From Alkalicoccus saliphilus (lineage in GTDB: Bacteria > Bacillota > Bacilli > Bacillales > Salisediminibacteriaceae), in the NCBI RefSeq assembly GCF_003044065.1, contig NZ_PZJJ01000014.1:1-64000 (forward strand): a DNA stretch of 64,000 nt, in the 5' to 3' direction. A program made the position numbers and the translations under genes. A model generated the notes under the pieces. That model saw only the letters and a list, made by a program, of their open reading frames with translations. It ran no database searches and was not told where the DNA came from. Shown piece after piece: positions 45,500-55,318 of the stretch; position 1 is the stretch's first letter, and each line of letters begins with the position of its first letter.

Positions 45500-48400
45500 G
45501 TTTTAGTACCCTGTAGTTTTAGGTAGATATGAGATCTGTAATGCTATTCATTTGTTATTGCCTCCGTTTTAGTACCCTGTAGTTTTAGGTAGATATGAGA
45601 TAAGACAACCGGGACGAAATTCTTTCCGCTCGTTTTAGTACCCTGTAGTTTTAGGTAGATATGAGATTCGGATCCCACGTTATCCTCACCTTGTGCTGTT
45701 TTAGTACCCTGTAGTTTTAGGTAGATATGAGATGAGAAGGCGGAGGGATTATTCGAGATATCAGTTTTAGTACCCTGTAGTTTTAGGTAGATATGAGATA
45801 AGAGCAATATGATACGGCATCAAAATGAAGTTTTAGTACCCTGTAGTTTTAGGTAGATATGAGATCTGCTACCATCGCGGAGCTGATGACACTCAGTTTT
45901 AGTACCCTGTAGTTTTAGGTAGATATGAGATGATCAGCTAACTTAATTAATGTAGCTTTGTGTTTTAGTACCCTGTAGTTTTAGGTAGATATGAGATTTA
46001 TTGCTGGAATCTTACTAACATTGTTTGTTTTAGTACCCTGTAGTTTTAGGTAGATATGAGATAATGCGGTGCTTGATTTCACCGGCTTTATCGTTTTAGT
46101 ACCCTGTAGTTTTAGGTAGATATGAGATGCAACAGTGAGAGGCTTCAGCAGTCGATAGGTTTTAGTACCCTGTAGTTTTAGGTAGATATGAGATGGATGA
46201 CCTGCAGGCGAGGGTGCGGCAGGGGTTTTAGTACCCTGTAGTTTTAGGTAGATATGAGATTGTAGATGGTTATCCTATTATGGTTCCCGTGTTTTAGTAC
46301 CCTGTAGTTTTAGGTAGATATGAGATTTTCTTTCGTGCTGTCGAACAAGGAGTCCGTTTTAGTACCCTGTAGTTTTAGGTAGATATGAGATTAAAATCCC
46401 GAAGCATCAACGCAATACGCAGTTTTAGTACCCTGTAGTTTTAGGTAGATATGAGATTCTCCCTCTTTTTTTGTAAAAAAATCTTAGGTTTTAGTACCCT
46501 GTAGTTTTAGGTAGATATGAGATTTCTCTGCGATTGAAGCGCGGGTGATCGCGTTTTAGTACCCTGTAGTTTTAGGTAGATATGAGATGGAAAAGAAGTA
46601 GAAATCACTATTCGACTAGTTTTAGTACCCTGTAGTTTTAGGTAGATATGAGATCTGCTGGTCATCCGGTAGAAGAGCGATGCAGTTTTAGTACCCTGTA
46701 GTTTTAGGTAGATATGAGATAGAAGAATAGGAGGCTACATCATGCCGACAGTTTTAGTACCCTGTAGTTTTAGGTAGATATGAGATATCAGACAGCCTTT
46801 CAGGACAAGGGTACACGTTTTAGTACCCTGTAGTTTTAGGTAGATATGAGATAGCGCCGGCACTTCGTGGATCTTTCGGCTTGTTTTAGTACCCTGTAGT
46901 TTTAGGTAGATATGAGATATGGTCTTTCCGGTGTCTTTCATCTTCCCGGTTTTAGTACCCTGTAGTTTTAGGTAGATATGAGATCTTCCTGCTTCCAGTG
47001 GTCGGCGTCCGGTTGTTTTAGTACCCTGTAGTTTTAGGTAGATATGAGATGTCATTGTCCTTTCACAGCTGTCCAGAGGCGTTTTAGTACCCTGTAGTTT
47101 TAGGTAGATATGAGATAAAGTGTTGACCAGGGTGGATTGTTCGTCTGTTTTAGTACCCTGTAGTTTTAGGTAGATATGAGATGATACCAAGCGCATATTT
47201 AGGCACATCGCCGTTTTAGTACCCTGTAGTTTTAGGTAGATATGAGATATGGTCAGTGGCATGTACCGAGCGGTTGAAGTTTTAGTACCCTGTAGTTTTA
47301 GGTAGATATGAGATAACTTTAAAACGATTGCACATGAAGCCGGAGTTTTAGTACCCTGTAGTTTTAGGTAGATATGAGATAATCCTTCCGCGCTCGTCAG
47401 GAAATGGATAGTTTTAGTACCCTGTAGTTTTAGGTAGATATGAGATTGGAAACATCACCAGCACCTTGACAGGGACAGTTTTAGTACCCTGTAGTTTTAG
47501 GTAGATATGAGATACAAGTAAGAAGTTTCGACAATAACGAGGGGTTTTAGTACCCTGTAGTTTTAGGTAGATATGAGATTTGACAATCGCGTTGATCATG
47601 TCCGGGATAGTTTTAGTACCCTGTAGTTTTAGGTAGATATGAGATAGAATTGCACGCTCTCAGCGACAACCTCCGTTTTAGTACCCTGTAGTTTTAGGTA
47701 GATATGAGATGTTAGAAGAAATAGCAAAGGATGTTCAGAGGTTTTAGTACCCTGTAGTTTTAGGTAGATATGAGATTCTGCGGAATATACTGCAGAAGAC
47801 CACGTGGTTTTAGTACCCTGTAGTTTTAGGTAGATATGAGATCTGGGGAAGTATCACACCCTCACGTACACTGTTTTAGTACCCTGTAGTTTTAGGTAGA
47901 TATGAGATCAATCAGCAATATGGCGAGCGACATGTTAAGTTTTAGTACCCTGTAGTTTTAGGTAGATATGAGATAAAAGTTTGAAGTTGTGCGAGGATTG
48001 GAACGTTTTAGTACCCTGTAGTTTTAGGTAGATATGAGATAAAATATACATGGAAGAAGCCGCCGAACTAGTTTTAGTACCCTGTAGTTTTAGGTAGATA
48101 TGAGATACAACAAGAGAGTAAGGATTTTAATTAAATGTTTTAGTACCCTGTAGTTTTAGGTAGATATGAGATGTGGCAGACGGTGACGGCAACGAGAAGG
48201 TAGTTTTAGTACCCTGTAGTTTTAGGTAGATATGAGATGTGGTCATGTTCAACAAGCAGGCTGAAAACGTTTTAGTACCCTGTAGTTTTAGGTAGATATG
48301 AGATGAACGGCTGGAAGAACTGCAGAAGAGAGCTGTTTTAGTACCCTGTAGTTTTAGGTAGATATGAGATCCCGGAAACAGACGGGAGCGGCTTTGAACA

Positions 48401-48772
48401 GTTTTAGTACCCTGTAGTTTTAGGTAGATATGAGATCGCAAGGCAAGGAAAGCAGCAAGTCCAAGGTTTTAGTACCCTGTAGTTTTAGGTAGATATGAGA
48501 TCAAGCTCCATCAAAGAGTTTGCCGATCACCGTTTTAGTACCCTGTAGTTTTAGGTAGATATGAGATTTAAAAGAGTGGCAGGCAAACCAAGTAAAGGTT
48601 TTAGTACCCTGTAGTTTTAGGTAGATATGAGATTTAGAGGGTAACTTCCCAATGCACAACGTTTGTTTTAGTACCCTATGGTTTTAATTAGATATGAGAT
48701 AATCACAGATGAGAGTTAGGACACGTTGCGTTTTAGTACCTTGTAGTTTCAGTAGTTAGGTATTGAAGATAT
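45500..48772 (+). CRISPR. Type II-A CRISPR array, 50 repeats
   Basis: The repeat is 36 nt, beginning GTTTTAGTACCCTGTAG and ending TAGGTAGATATGAGAT. Repeats 1-48 (starts 45500 to 48598) are identical; repeat 49 (48665-48700) has about six changes, and repeat 50 (48730 onward) is degenerate with an insertion. There are 49 spacers, mostly 30 nt (29-31). Orientation is plus: the tracrRNA anti-repeat complements the plus-strand repeat and degeneration is at the far end, so new spacers enter next to csn2. The spacers appear distinct from one another. Confidence 0.98.
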
Positions 48773-48837
48773 GAACTGGAAAAGGATTCCTCCTCAAAAA
48801 GCAGATGTTTCTGCGTAATAAAACATCCCGAAACAAG

Positions 48838-48985
48838 CCTTCACGTATTTTAGCCGAAGTAGGAATGGGGTGACTCCGGGGCGATAGAGGACGAGCCGAA
48901 GATCCACTCCGACCGACGGGGCGGAGGGTGGAATTAGCTGAGGCCGTCCCGCCCGGAAAGCGTCCCCATGGAAACGGAGGCTGAC
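48838..48985 (-). repeat. Intergenic palindromic repeat, copy E (inverted)
   Basis: The plus strand has GAAGATCCACTCC..GGTGGAATTAGCTGAGGCC and CGGAAAGCGTCC, the reverse complement order of copy C. The inner hairpin is CCACTCCG..CGGAGGGTGG. It marks the right edge of the CRISPR locus. Confidence 0.75.
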
Positions 48986-49066
48986 CTTTACAGAAAATCG
49001 GCCTGTCACCCCCGGCTCGATAACCTGAAATTTAGAAGTTTTAGCTGAAAGCTCATAAATTCATTG

Positions 49067-49096
49067 CAGGCTGTGACTTTCCTCACAGCCTGTTTA
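49067..49096 (+). terminator. Hairpin between the array and the next gene
   Basis: CAGGCTGTGA / TCACAGCCTG, a perfect 10-bp stem followed by TTTAGT. It may end array transcription. Confidence 0.6.
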
Positions 49097-49145
49097 GTAT
49101 CTTCTCTGATATTCTTTATTTATTAGAGAAAAAGGAGAGATGAAC

Positions 49146-49688
49146 ATGCTGCACATTCAGCTTTATTCGATAAATGAGCAGAATATAGAAGAGGCTTTTG
49201 CAGAAGCAGGCTTTACTAAAGCGAGAGAAGGATGGTTTCTCGATAAGAAGCTCAGCAAAAAGCGCGAGTCGGTTCTTGCAGAAAAAGTGGAGGACGGAAT
49301 CCGCCTGAAATTTTCAGGGGATTTATCATTTGAGGATTATGAAGCGGTTCACGGGGCTTCTGTTCTCCTGGCTGAAGGTCTCAAGGCAGAAGTGGATGAC
49401 AGCGGGGCACTGATGGGCTACCTGGAAAGCGGGGAAAAAGCCTGCCTTTACCATCAATGGAAAAAGTGGAAAGCTTATCTACTGAAAGCGAAGCACCGCT
49501 CCATGGAAGGACAGAAAGTGGAGGTGTCCAAAGAGAGTGGGACGTGGAGTGGGCTTCTCATGGAATATACGGATAAAATTGTGAACGATGAGCACATCGT
49601 AACAGAATGTGTTCTTCTCAGCACAGATGGGGAAGTCCGGGTGCAGGGAAACCGCCTTGCTGTGAAGCCGACCGGCGAATTTATTTAA
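49146..49688 (+). CDS. Unrecognised cytoplasmic protein
   Basis: A 180-residue soluble protein with mixed alpha/beta composition (MLHIQLYSINEQNIEEAFAE at the start). The ATG at 49140 is only two bases from the AAGGAG site, so ATG 49146 is preferred. No domain was recognised. It lies alone between the CRISPR locus and the fnr gene and ends at a strong terminator. Confidence 0.6.
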   Translation: MLHIQLYSINEQNIEEAFAEAGFTKAREGWFLDKKLSKKRESVLAEKVEDGIRLKFSGDLSFEDYEAVHGASVLLAEGLKAEVDDSGALMGYLESGEKACLYHQWKKWKAYLLKAKHRSMEGQKVEVSKESGTWSGLLMEYTDKIVNDEHIVTECVLLSTDGEVRVQGNRLAVKPTGEFI

Positions 49689-49725
49689 GCAGTCCGGTAC
49701 GGAAAAACTACATGGAAATACGATA

Positions 49726-49759
49726 AAACTGCCCCGCCAGGTGCGGGGCAGTTTTATTC
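49726..49759. terminator. Bidirectional terminator
   Basis: A perfect 13-bp stem, AAAACTGCCCCGC / GCGGGGCAGTTTT, shared by two convergent genes. Confidence 0.88.
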
Positions 49760-50469
49760 TATATCGTACATACTTCCACCGGGCAGTCTCCGCACTGAAG
49801 GAAGTCTTTCAAATACTGAACGTCGCGGAGGATAATATAAGGACCCTCGTAGGAAACAATACTTTCTTTTTTTAATTCGTTCATCAGGCGGTTGACCCCT
49901 TCCCGGGTCGTGCCGATAAACTGGGCGATGTCCTGATTCGTCAATTGCACGCGGATCATCGTACCGTCTTTGTGCTCCTCCCCGTAGGAATTGCTGAAGC
50001 GGATCAGCGTGGAATACAGGCCGCCTTTCTTACCGCATAAAATTAAATCGCGGAATTTTGCCTGCGTCGACTGGGTGTGGGTGGCGAACCATTTCATGAA
50101 GGCTACGGCGATTTCCCCGTGTTCTTCAAACAGCTTTTCAAGCGTCAGCCGGCTGAAGCGGACAAGTTCGGCATCTTCTTCTACAGTTGCTGTCACACTG
50201 ATCGCCATTTGATTGAAGAGCCCCACTTCCCCGACGAGTTCATCTTTCTGCTTTAGATGAAGGGAAAATTCTTTTCCATCCATTGTCATTTTACTGAGAC
50301 GGACCATTCCGGAAAGCACAAGGTAGACGTGATCCGGCTGCTCCCCTTCGCTGAAAAGCACCGTATGTTTTCTGTATTTCTTTTTGGTGCCGTTATCCAG
50401 CAGAAGCTGTTTATTCTGCTCTGACAATTGATCGAAAAAACGTCGTAATTTATATTCCTGCTTCAGCAT
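49759..50469 (-). CDS. fnr: Crp/Fnr-family regulator with C-terminal cysteine cluster
   Basis: A 236-residue regulator: N-terminal cyclic-nucleotide-like beta-barrel (VLFSEGEQPDHVYLVLSGMV), dimer helix, and winged helix with NQDIAQFIGTTREGVNRLMN. The C terminus CGDCPVEVC carries three Cys, the arrangement that binds an oxygen-labile 4Fe-4S cluster in Bacillus Fnr. It lies next to a nitrate reductase-type operon whose promoter has an Fnr box. A second paralogue is encoded at 56695. Confidence 0.88.
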   Translation of the reverse strand: MLKQEYKLRRFFDQLSEQNKQLLLDNGTKKKYRKHTVLFSEGEQPDHVYLVLSGMVRLSKMTMDGKEFSLHLKQKDELVGEVGLFNQMAISVTATVEEDAELVRFSRLTLEKLFEEHGEIAVAFMKWFATHTQSTQAKFRDLILCGKKGGLYSTLIRFSNSYGEEHKDGTMIRVQLTNQDIAQFIGTTREGVNRLMNELKKESIVSYEGPYIILRDVQYLKDFLQCGDCPVEVCTI

Positions 50470-50621
50470 GATAGCCCCTTTCTTCCGTCAAACAAGCGAT
50501 TATAAGACTAAATAAAGTATAGGGTCATTCCAGATAAAAGTAAATACATAGATAAAATATAGTTATAAAGTCATGGTTATTTTTTCTTTCGCTTTAAAAA
50601 ATACCGAATGCTTTAAGGAAC

Positions 50622-50657
50622 AAAAAAGTTCAGAGAAAATGTTCCCTGAACTTTTTT
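50622..50657. terminator. Terminator of the nitrate operon
   Basis: AAAAAAGTTCAG / CTGAACTTTTTT, just beyond narK on the minus strand. Confidence 0.85.
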
Positions 50658-50664
50658 ATTTACA

Positions 50665-51852
50665 CTATGCTTCTGCACCGGCAAGAGACACACGGGTGCT
50701 CTGATCGAACCGCCGCTTGTTTATAAGAAGACATACGACAGACAGCAGGGCAAGGAGCAGGAAGCCAAGTGTGTAAGTGCCGATCATGTCCCGAATCGAG
50801 CCGAGAAGAAGCGGAGGGAAGAAGCCGCCGAGTCCGCCGGCAGCGCCGACAAAGCCGGTGACTGCGCCGGTTGCTTTTGGAAACAGTTCCGGGACAAGTT
50901 TAAACACCGCCCCGTTGCCGACACCGGTCAAAGCAGCCACAAGAAGACAGGCTGCCGTCATGACGATAATACTTCCCATACCGAAGCTGATAATAAGTGC
51001 CCCGGCAGCAATACCCATGAATACATAAGTCAGCACACGTCCTGCACCGATTTTGTCCCCGAGATACCCGCCGAGCGGTCTGGCTATGGTTGCAAGCACA
51101 ACAAATCCCGCAGCGCGCATACCGGCATCCACTGCTGTCAGGGCGTAAAGATCCATCAACAGTATCGGCAGGTAAATTCCGAAAGCGACGAATGCCCCGA
51201 ACGTGACAAAATAAAACAGGGAGAGGACCCACGTGTTTTTGTACTTTGTGACAGAAAGAGAACCGAGAAAGGTTTTCTTTTCGCCTGTCTGGGGTGTTTC
51301 CGGTGTCCAGAACCAGAGCAGCGCTGCCATAATGAGAACCGGAATAATCAGTCCCCAGAACGCCCACTGAAGACCAAAGAACAGAGCAATCGAAGGCAAA
51401 GTAAATCCGGCGAGAGCGGTACCAAAGTTGCCGAGGCCGTTAATGCCGAGAGCGGTGCCCTGCTTTTCCGGCGGCGTCCATTTGGAAACAAACGTGATGG
51501 ACACGGCAAAGGAAGCTCCGGCAAGGCCGAGAAGAAACGCCCAGAATAGCAGCGAGGCAAACGAGGTGGAGAAGCCGATCCCTGCCAGTGGGACGATTGT
51601 AAAGAGCATAAGAAACGTGAAAGTTTTTCTGCCGCCATACCGGTCGGCTAGAATCCCCGCGGGAATTCTCATCACCGAGCCGAGAAGTACAGGCACCGCA
51701 ACAAGGATACTTCTTTCGGTTGCTGTGAGCCCATAAAGCTCTCCGAAGTGGCTGGCCAGCGGTGAAAGAGCGGCCCAGACAGTAAAAGCAAGGGCCATGC
51801 CGAGTGTGGATAATATCAGTATGCGTCTGCTTGTTTGTAAATCCTGTGTCAT
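50665..51852 (-). CDS. narK: Nitrate/nitrite transporter, NarK family
   Basis: A 395-residue MFS carrier with 12 helices. Two Gly-rich nitrate-signature stretches are present, GINGLGNFGTALAGFTLP and GAVTGFVGAAGGLGGFFPP, along with the substrate-binding Arg in SVMRIPAGILADRYGGR. It brings in nitrate or exchanges it with nitrite. It is the last gene of the six-gene minus-strand operon, which is the main reason to read the Mo enzyme as a nitrate reductase. Confidence 0.92.
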   Translation of the reverse strand: MTQDLQTSRRILILSTLGMALAFTVWAALSPLASHFGELYGLTATERSILVAVPVLLGSVMRIPAGILADRYGGRKTFTFLMLFTIVPLAGIGFSTSFASLLFWAFLLGLAGASFAVSITFVSKWTPPEKQGTALGINGLGNFGTALAGFTLPSIALFFGLQWAFWGLIIPVLIMAALLWFWTPETPQTGEKKTFLGSLSVTKYKNTWVLSLFYFVTFGAFVAFGIYLPILLMDLYALTAVDAGMRAAGFVVLATIARPLGGYLGDKIGAGRVLTYVFMGIAAGALIISFGMGSIIVMTAACLLVAALTGVGNGAVFKLVPELFPKATGAVTGFVGAAGGLGGFFPPLLLGSIRDMIGTYTLGFLLLALLSVVCLLINKRRFDQSTRVSLAGAEA

Positions 51853-51873
51853 TGTGATCCCATCCTTTATCGT

Positions 51874-52074
51874 TTACTCTGCTGGTCTGTATTCCATTCT
51901 CCGCCATACAAGAAGAATGCTTCCGGCAAAAAGAGCAGAAAGAAAAGCCACGGTGGAATACTGAAAGACCTTATCAAATTCATGGCCGAGGTAGGCTTCA
52001 ATCGTCCATTGAAGCATGACGACGTTGACGACAACGGTCAGAACGATCAGTGTCCAGCACGCTTTTTTACCCAT
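51874..52074 (-). CDS. Small membrane protein of the nitrate operon
   Basis: A 66-residue protein with two predicted helices (WTLIVLTVVVNVVMLQWTI and FLSALFAGSILLVW). Its start overlaps the end of the Rieske gene by eight bases, so it is coupled. It may be a small anchor subunit. Family not recognised. Confidence 0.7.
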   Translation of the reverse strand: MGKKACWTLIVLTVVVNVVMLQWTIEAYLGHEFDKVFQYSTVAFLSALFAGSILLVWRRMEYRPAE

Positions 52075-52597
52075 GACGGACCTGCCTGTCTACCGCGTAG
52101 ACAATCCCGTTGACTACCTCTGTTTCAATCTTCGGAAGTTCCCGCTGCGGCGGCCCGGCCGTTGGATGACCGCTGTTCAGGTCAAAGTAGCCTTTATGGC
52201 ACGGGCAGAGAAGCACTTCCTCTTCTTTTTCATAAAAAACCGGGCACATCAGATGCGTGCAGGCACTATTGTAGGCTTTCAGTTCGCCGGCCATCGTATG
52301 GACGAGAAGCGCCGGGTCGTTGTCGGTCGGATAGTTGAACGTGACGGAAGAACCTTTCGGCAGGTCTGCCAGCGGAATAATTTCCAGACGGTTCTCCTCA
52401 TCTTCGAAGTCTCCAAACGCTGCATGAACGGAAAATGGCAGCGTAGCGAGTCCGAGAGCGATGGAAGCTCCGGCTGTGGCCTTTAAAAAAGCGCGGCGGT
52501 TCAGTTTAATATCGTCGACCCGGTTAACGTTGTTGACGAGCTCCACCATTTCATCGCGGCTGCCTGTCTGATGTCTATTGTTTTTAGTGCTGTTCAT
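52067..52597 (-). CDS. Rieske iron-sulfur protein with Tat signal
   Basis: A 176-residue protein. The 2Fe-2S motifs CTHLMC and CPCHKG are intact. The N-terminal region NRRAFLKATAGASIALGLAT is a twin-arginine signal/anchor, so the cluster should face outside. Such subunits pass electrons to or from quinol-linked partners (bc complexes, arsenite oxidase, haloarchaeal nitrate reductase). It lies between the ferredoxin and the small membrane protein in one operon. Its topology conflicts with a catalytic subunit lacking a signal. Confidence 0.88.
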   Translation of the reverse strand: MNSTKNNRHQTGSRDEMVELVNNVNRVDDIKLNRRAFLKATAGASIALGLATLPFSVHAAFGDFEDEENRLEIIPLADLPKGSSVTFNYPTDNDPALLVHTMAGELKAYNSACTHLMCPVFYEKEEEVLLCPCHKGYFDLNSGHPTAGPPQRELPKIETEVVNGIVYAVDRQVRHG

Positions 52598-52616
52598 ACT
52601 ATTTCGCTCCTATCCA

Positions 52617-53159
52617 TTAATCTGAATATACTCCGAAGAATTCCGGTACGTACTTCCATTTGTCCTGCTCTGTCGGTTTTTTACCTTCAACAAGGTTCAT
52701 CTGCGTACGTCGTCTGCGGAGAGACTGCATTTCGTCAAAATCGATGAAACGGATCGCATCACTCGGACAGACCGAAGCACACATCGGGGCGATATCGTGC
52801 TTGGAACGGTCGTAGCACATATCACACTTGTACATTTTGTTCTGCTCGAAATCGAATTTTGGAATGCCGAATGGACATCCGAACGTGCAGTTGCGGCAGC
52901 CGATACATTTTTCTTCGGAGGCGGATAAAACCACGCCCTCTTCGGTAATCTGAATGGCATTGGCCGGGCAGACGCGGGCACAGGCCGGGTCCTTGCACTG
53001 CATGCACATCATCGGGAAGGTCTGTCTGCTCTCCATAAAGTCCACGTGCTCTACATAGTTCCGTTCTTTCGCATCGTGGTCCCCGCACTCCCGGCAGGCA
53101 GCCTGGCAGGCGCGGCAGCCGATACATCGTTCAAATTCCAGGTACATGATTTTATTCAT
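52617..53159 (-). CDS. Four-cluster ferredoxin subunit
   Basis: A 180-residue DmsB/NrfC-like electron-transfer subunit. Cys groups CIGCRACQAACREC, CMQCKDPACARVCP, CIGCRNCTFGCPFG and CDMCYDRS..CASVCP can hold four 4Fe-4S clusters. No Tat signal. It should wire the Mo subunit to the membrane subunit. It sits 17 bases after the Mo gene. Confidence 0.92.
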   Translation of the reverse strand: MNKIMYLEFERCIGCRACQAACRECGDHDAKERNYVEHVDFMESRQTFPMMCMQCKDPACARVCPANAIQITEEGVVLSASEEKCIGCRNCTFGCPFGIPKFDFEQNKMYKCDMCYDRSKHDIAPMCASVCPSDAIRFIDFDEMQSLRRRRTQMNLVEGKKPTEQDKWKYVPEFFGVYSD

Positions 53160-53176
53160 ACAACTTCCTCCTTCGT

Positions 53177-55318
53177 TTAGTGGCCGGCTTTTTGTTCGAG
53201 CTTTTCAATCCTGGCAGCACAGACTTTAAATTCCGGCATGCGTGACGTCGGATCCAGAGCCGCGTTTGTCAGTTTATTGACGGCGAGTTCCTTTCCCCAG
53301 TGATAAGGGACAAAAATAATATCGTTTCTTGTGGCCTTTGTGAGCCTCACTTCCAGTTCCATCGTGCTGCGAGGCGTAGTAACGCGGATTTTTTCTCCGT
53401 CCTGCATGTTGTATCTGGAAGCCAGTTCCGGATGCATTTCGGCAAATGGGACCGGGCACTGCTCCATCAAAAAGTCGATTCGTCTCGTCTGATTGCCGGA
53501 AAGGTAGTGAAAGACGACACGGCCGGTCGTAAGACGGATCGGAAATTCTTCTGACGGCGTTTCATCCGGTTCCTGCCACGAAACAGCAGGCAGGTTCGCT
53601 TTTCCATTCGGGGTAGCAAATGTTTCTTTAAAAACCGTCGGCGTCCCCGGGTGGTCTTCCGATGGACACGGCCAGAAAACGCCGTCCTCTTTATCAATGC
53701 GTTCGTAAGTAATGCCGGAATAATCCGCTTTGCCGCCTTTTGTTGCCAGGCGGAATTCCTCAAATATTTCCCGTGGACTGCTGTAATCAAAATGCTTTCC
53801 TTTTCCGAGACGTGCAGCAATTTCCTTGAAAATCTGCCAGTCGGTTTTGGATTCATGGAGCGGTTCGATGGATTTCCGGATGCGGATCACCCGTCCTTCC
53901 AGGTTGGTGGTCGTTCCTTCGTCTTCTGCCCATGTGGTTGTCGGCAGCACGACATCTGCAAATTCGGCTGTCTCCGAAAGAAAGAAGTCGTTAACGACAA
54001 GAAAATCGAGCTTTTTAAAAGCTTCCCATACGTATTCCGCGTCCGGAGCCGAGACGGCAGGATTGCTGCAAACAACGTGCATGGCACGAATCGTTCCTTT
54101 ATGAATTTCATCAAACATTTCGAAAGCAGAAACTCCAGCTTTCGGCATTTCTTCCGGATCAATTCCCCACACTCCGGAAATGTATTTGACCGCTTCCGGA
54201 TCCGTGATTTTCCGGTAGCCGGGAAGAAGATCTGATTTTTGTCCGTGTTCGCGTCCGCCCTGGCCGTTCCCCTGACCGGTGAACGTAGCGACGCCGGAAG
54301 CGAACTTGCCGATCTGCCCCCGGAGAAGAGCAAGCGACGTATAGAGCGTCACGTTGTCCACACCTTTGGACTGCTGTTCGACTCCCCGGGCAAACATGAC
54401 AACGGAGCGGGGGGAGCTTCCGTAGATGCGGGCTGCTTTAATAATCTTATTTTTATCAACACCGGTCAGCTGGGACGTATATTCCGGTGTGAATGGTTCA
54501 ACAGAAGCTTTCAGCTCTTCAAAGTTGTTGCAGCGGTTCTCTACATATTCTTTGTCAACAAAGTCTTCTTTGATCAGCAGGTGAAGCAGACCGTTGGCAA
54601 GGGCCGAGTCGGTGCCCGGAAGCAGGTCCAGGTGGACGTCAGCAATCCGGGCAGTCGGTGTTTCCCGCGGATCGACAACGATCATCTTTGCTCCTTTATC
54701 CCGTGCTTTCCAGAACATTTGAATGCTTGTCGGGTGGCATTCGGCTGTGTTGGATCCGGCAATCAAAAAGCAGTCGCTGTGCTCAAGTTCCGTCCACGGG
54801 AGCGTGGAGCCCCGGTCCATGCCGAATGTTTTCATGAAGCCGCCGGCAGCAGAACTCATGCAGAAGCGGCCGTTGTAATCGAGAAAGCGGGTGCCGAGGG
54901 CCACACGGGCATACTTGCCGACAAGGTAGCATTTTTCATTTGTCATGGAAACGCCGCCGAAGACAGAAAGTGAATCTTTGCCGTGTTTATCCTGAAGCTC
55001 TGTAAATTTCTTTTCAATGAGGGAAAGCGCTTCTTCCCAGCTGCTTTCGACAAAGCGTCCTTTCTTTTTTATCAGAGGGCGTTTGATGCGGTCCGGGTGA
55101 TCGATCTGCTGGTAGGCAGTGACCCCTTTCGGGCAGAGTTTGCCAAGCGTGACCGGCCAGTCGTAGCGGGGCTCGACTCCTTTGATTTTTCCTGTTTTTT
55201 CCGAGACACGGATGTGCATCCCGCACTGCATCCCACAGTAGCTGCAGTGGGTGGTGATCAGTTTTTCCCCTTCATGCTTCAGGTTTTTAACTCCCGGCTT
55301 TGCAATAAATTCCGTCAT
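53177..55318 (-). CDS. Molybdopterin oxidoreductase, probable nitrate reductase catalytic subunit
   Basis: A 713-residue DMSO-reductase-family enzyme. The N-terminal 4Fe-4S site CSYCGMQCGM..GKLCPKG is followed by the Mo region NGRFCMSSAAGGFMKTFGMD, with a Cys positioned as Mo ligand as in Nas/Nap-type nitrate reductases, then FARGVEQQSKG, GQGNGQGGREHGQKSD and the C-terminal cofactor-binding domain (RLTTGRVVFHYLSGNQTRR). No Tat signal, so cytoplasmic unless carried by a partner. Formate dehydrogenase is the main alternative; NarK and Fnr control favour nitrate. Starts four bases before the end of the membrane subunit gene. Confidence 0.82.
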   Translation of the reverse strand: MTEFIAKPGVKNLKHEGEKLITTHCSYCGMQCGMHIRVSEKTGKIKGVEPRYDWPVTLGKLCPKGVTAYQQIDHPDRIKRPLIKKKGRFVESSWEEALSLIEKKFTELQDKHGKDSLSVFGGVSMTNEKCYLVGKYARVALGTRFLDYNGRFCMSSAAGGFMKTFGMDRGSTLPWTELEHSDCFLIAGSNTAECHPTSIQMFWKARDKGAKMIVVDPRETPTARIADVHLDLLPGTDSALANGLLHLLIKEDFVDKEYVENRCNNFEELKASVEPFTPEYTSQLTGVDKNKIIKAARIYGSSPRSVVMFARGVEQQSKGVDNVTLYTSLALLRGQIGKFASGVATFTGQGNGQGGREHGQKSDLLPGYRKITDPEAVKYISGVWGIDPEEMPKAGVSAFEMFDEIHKGTIRAMHVVCSNPAVSAPDAEYVWEAFKKLDFLVVNDFFLSETAEFADVVLPTTTWAEDEGTTTNLEGRVIRIRKSIEPLHESKTDWQIFKEIAARLGKGKHFDYSSPREIFEEFRLATKGGKADYSGITYERIDKEDGVFWPCPSEDHPGTPTVFKETFATPNGKANLPAVSWQEPDETPSEEFPIRLTTGRVVFHYLSGNQTRRIDFLMEQCPVPFAEMHPELASRYNMQDGEKIRVTTPRSTMELEVRLTKATRNDIIFVPYHWGKELAVNKLTNAALDPTSRMPEFKVCAARIEKLEQKAGH

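Noticed and set aside
45544-48441. Minus-strand ORFs encoding repeated SHIYLKLQGTKT peptides
   Set aside because: They are readings through CRISPR repeats and spacers; the period equals the repeat-spacer unit where spacers keep the frame.
48700-48772. Leader at the right end of the array
   Set aside because: Repeats there are degenerate, which marks the old, distal end; cas genes and identical repeats are on the other side.
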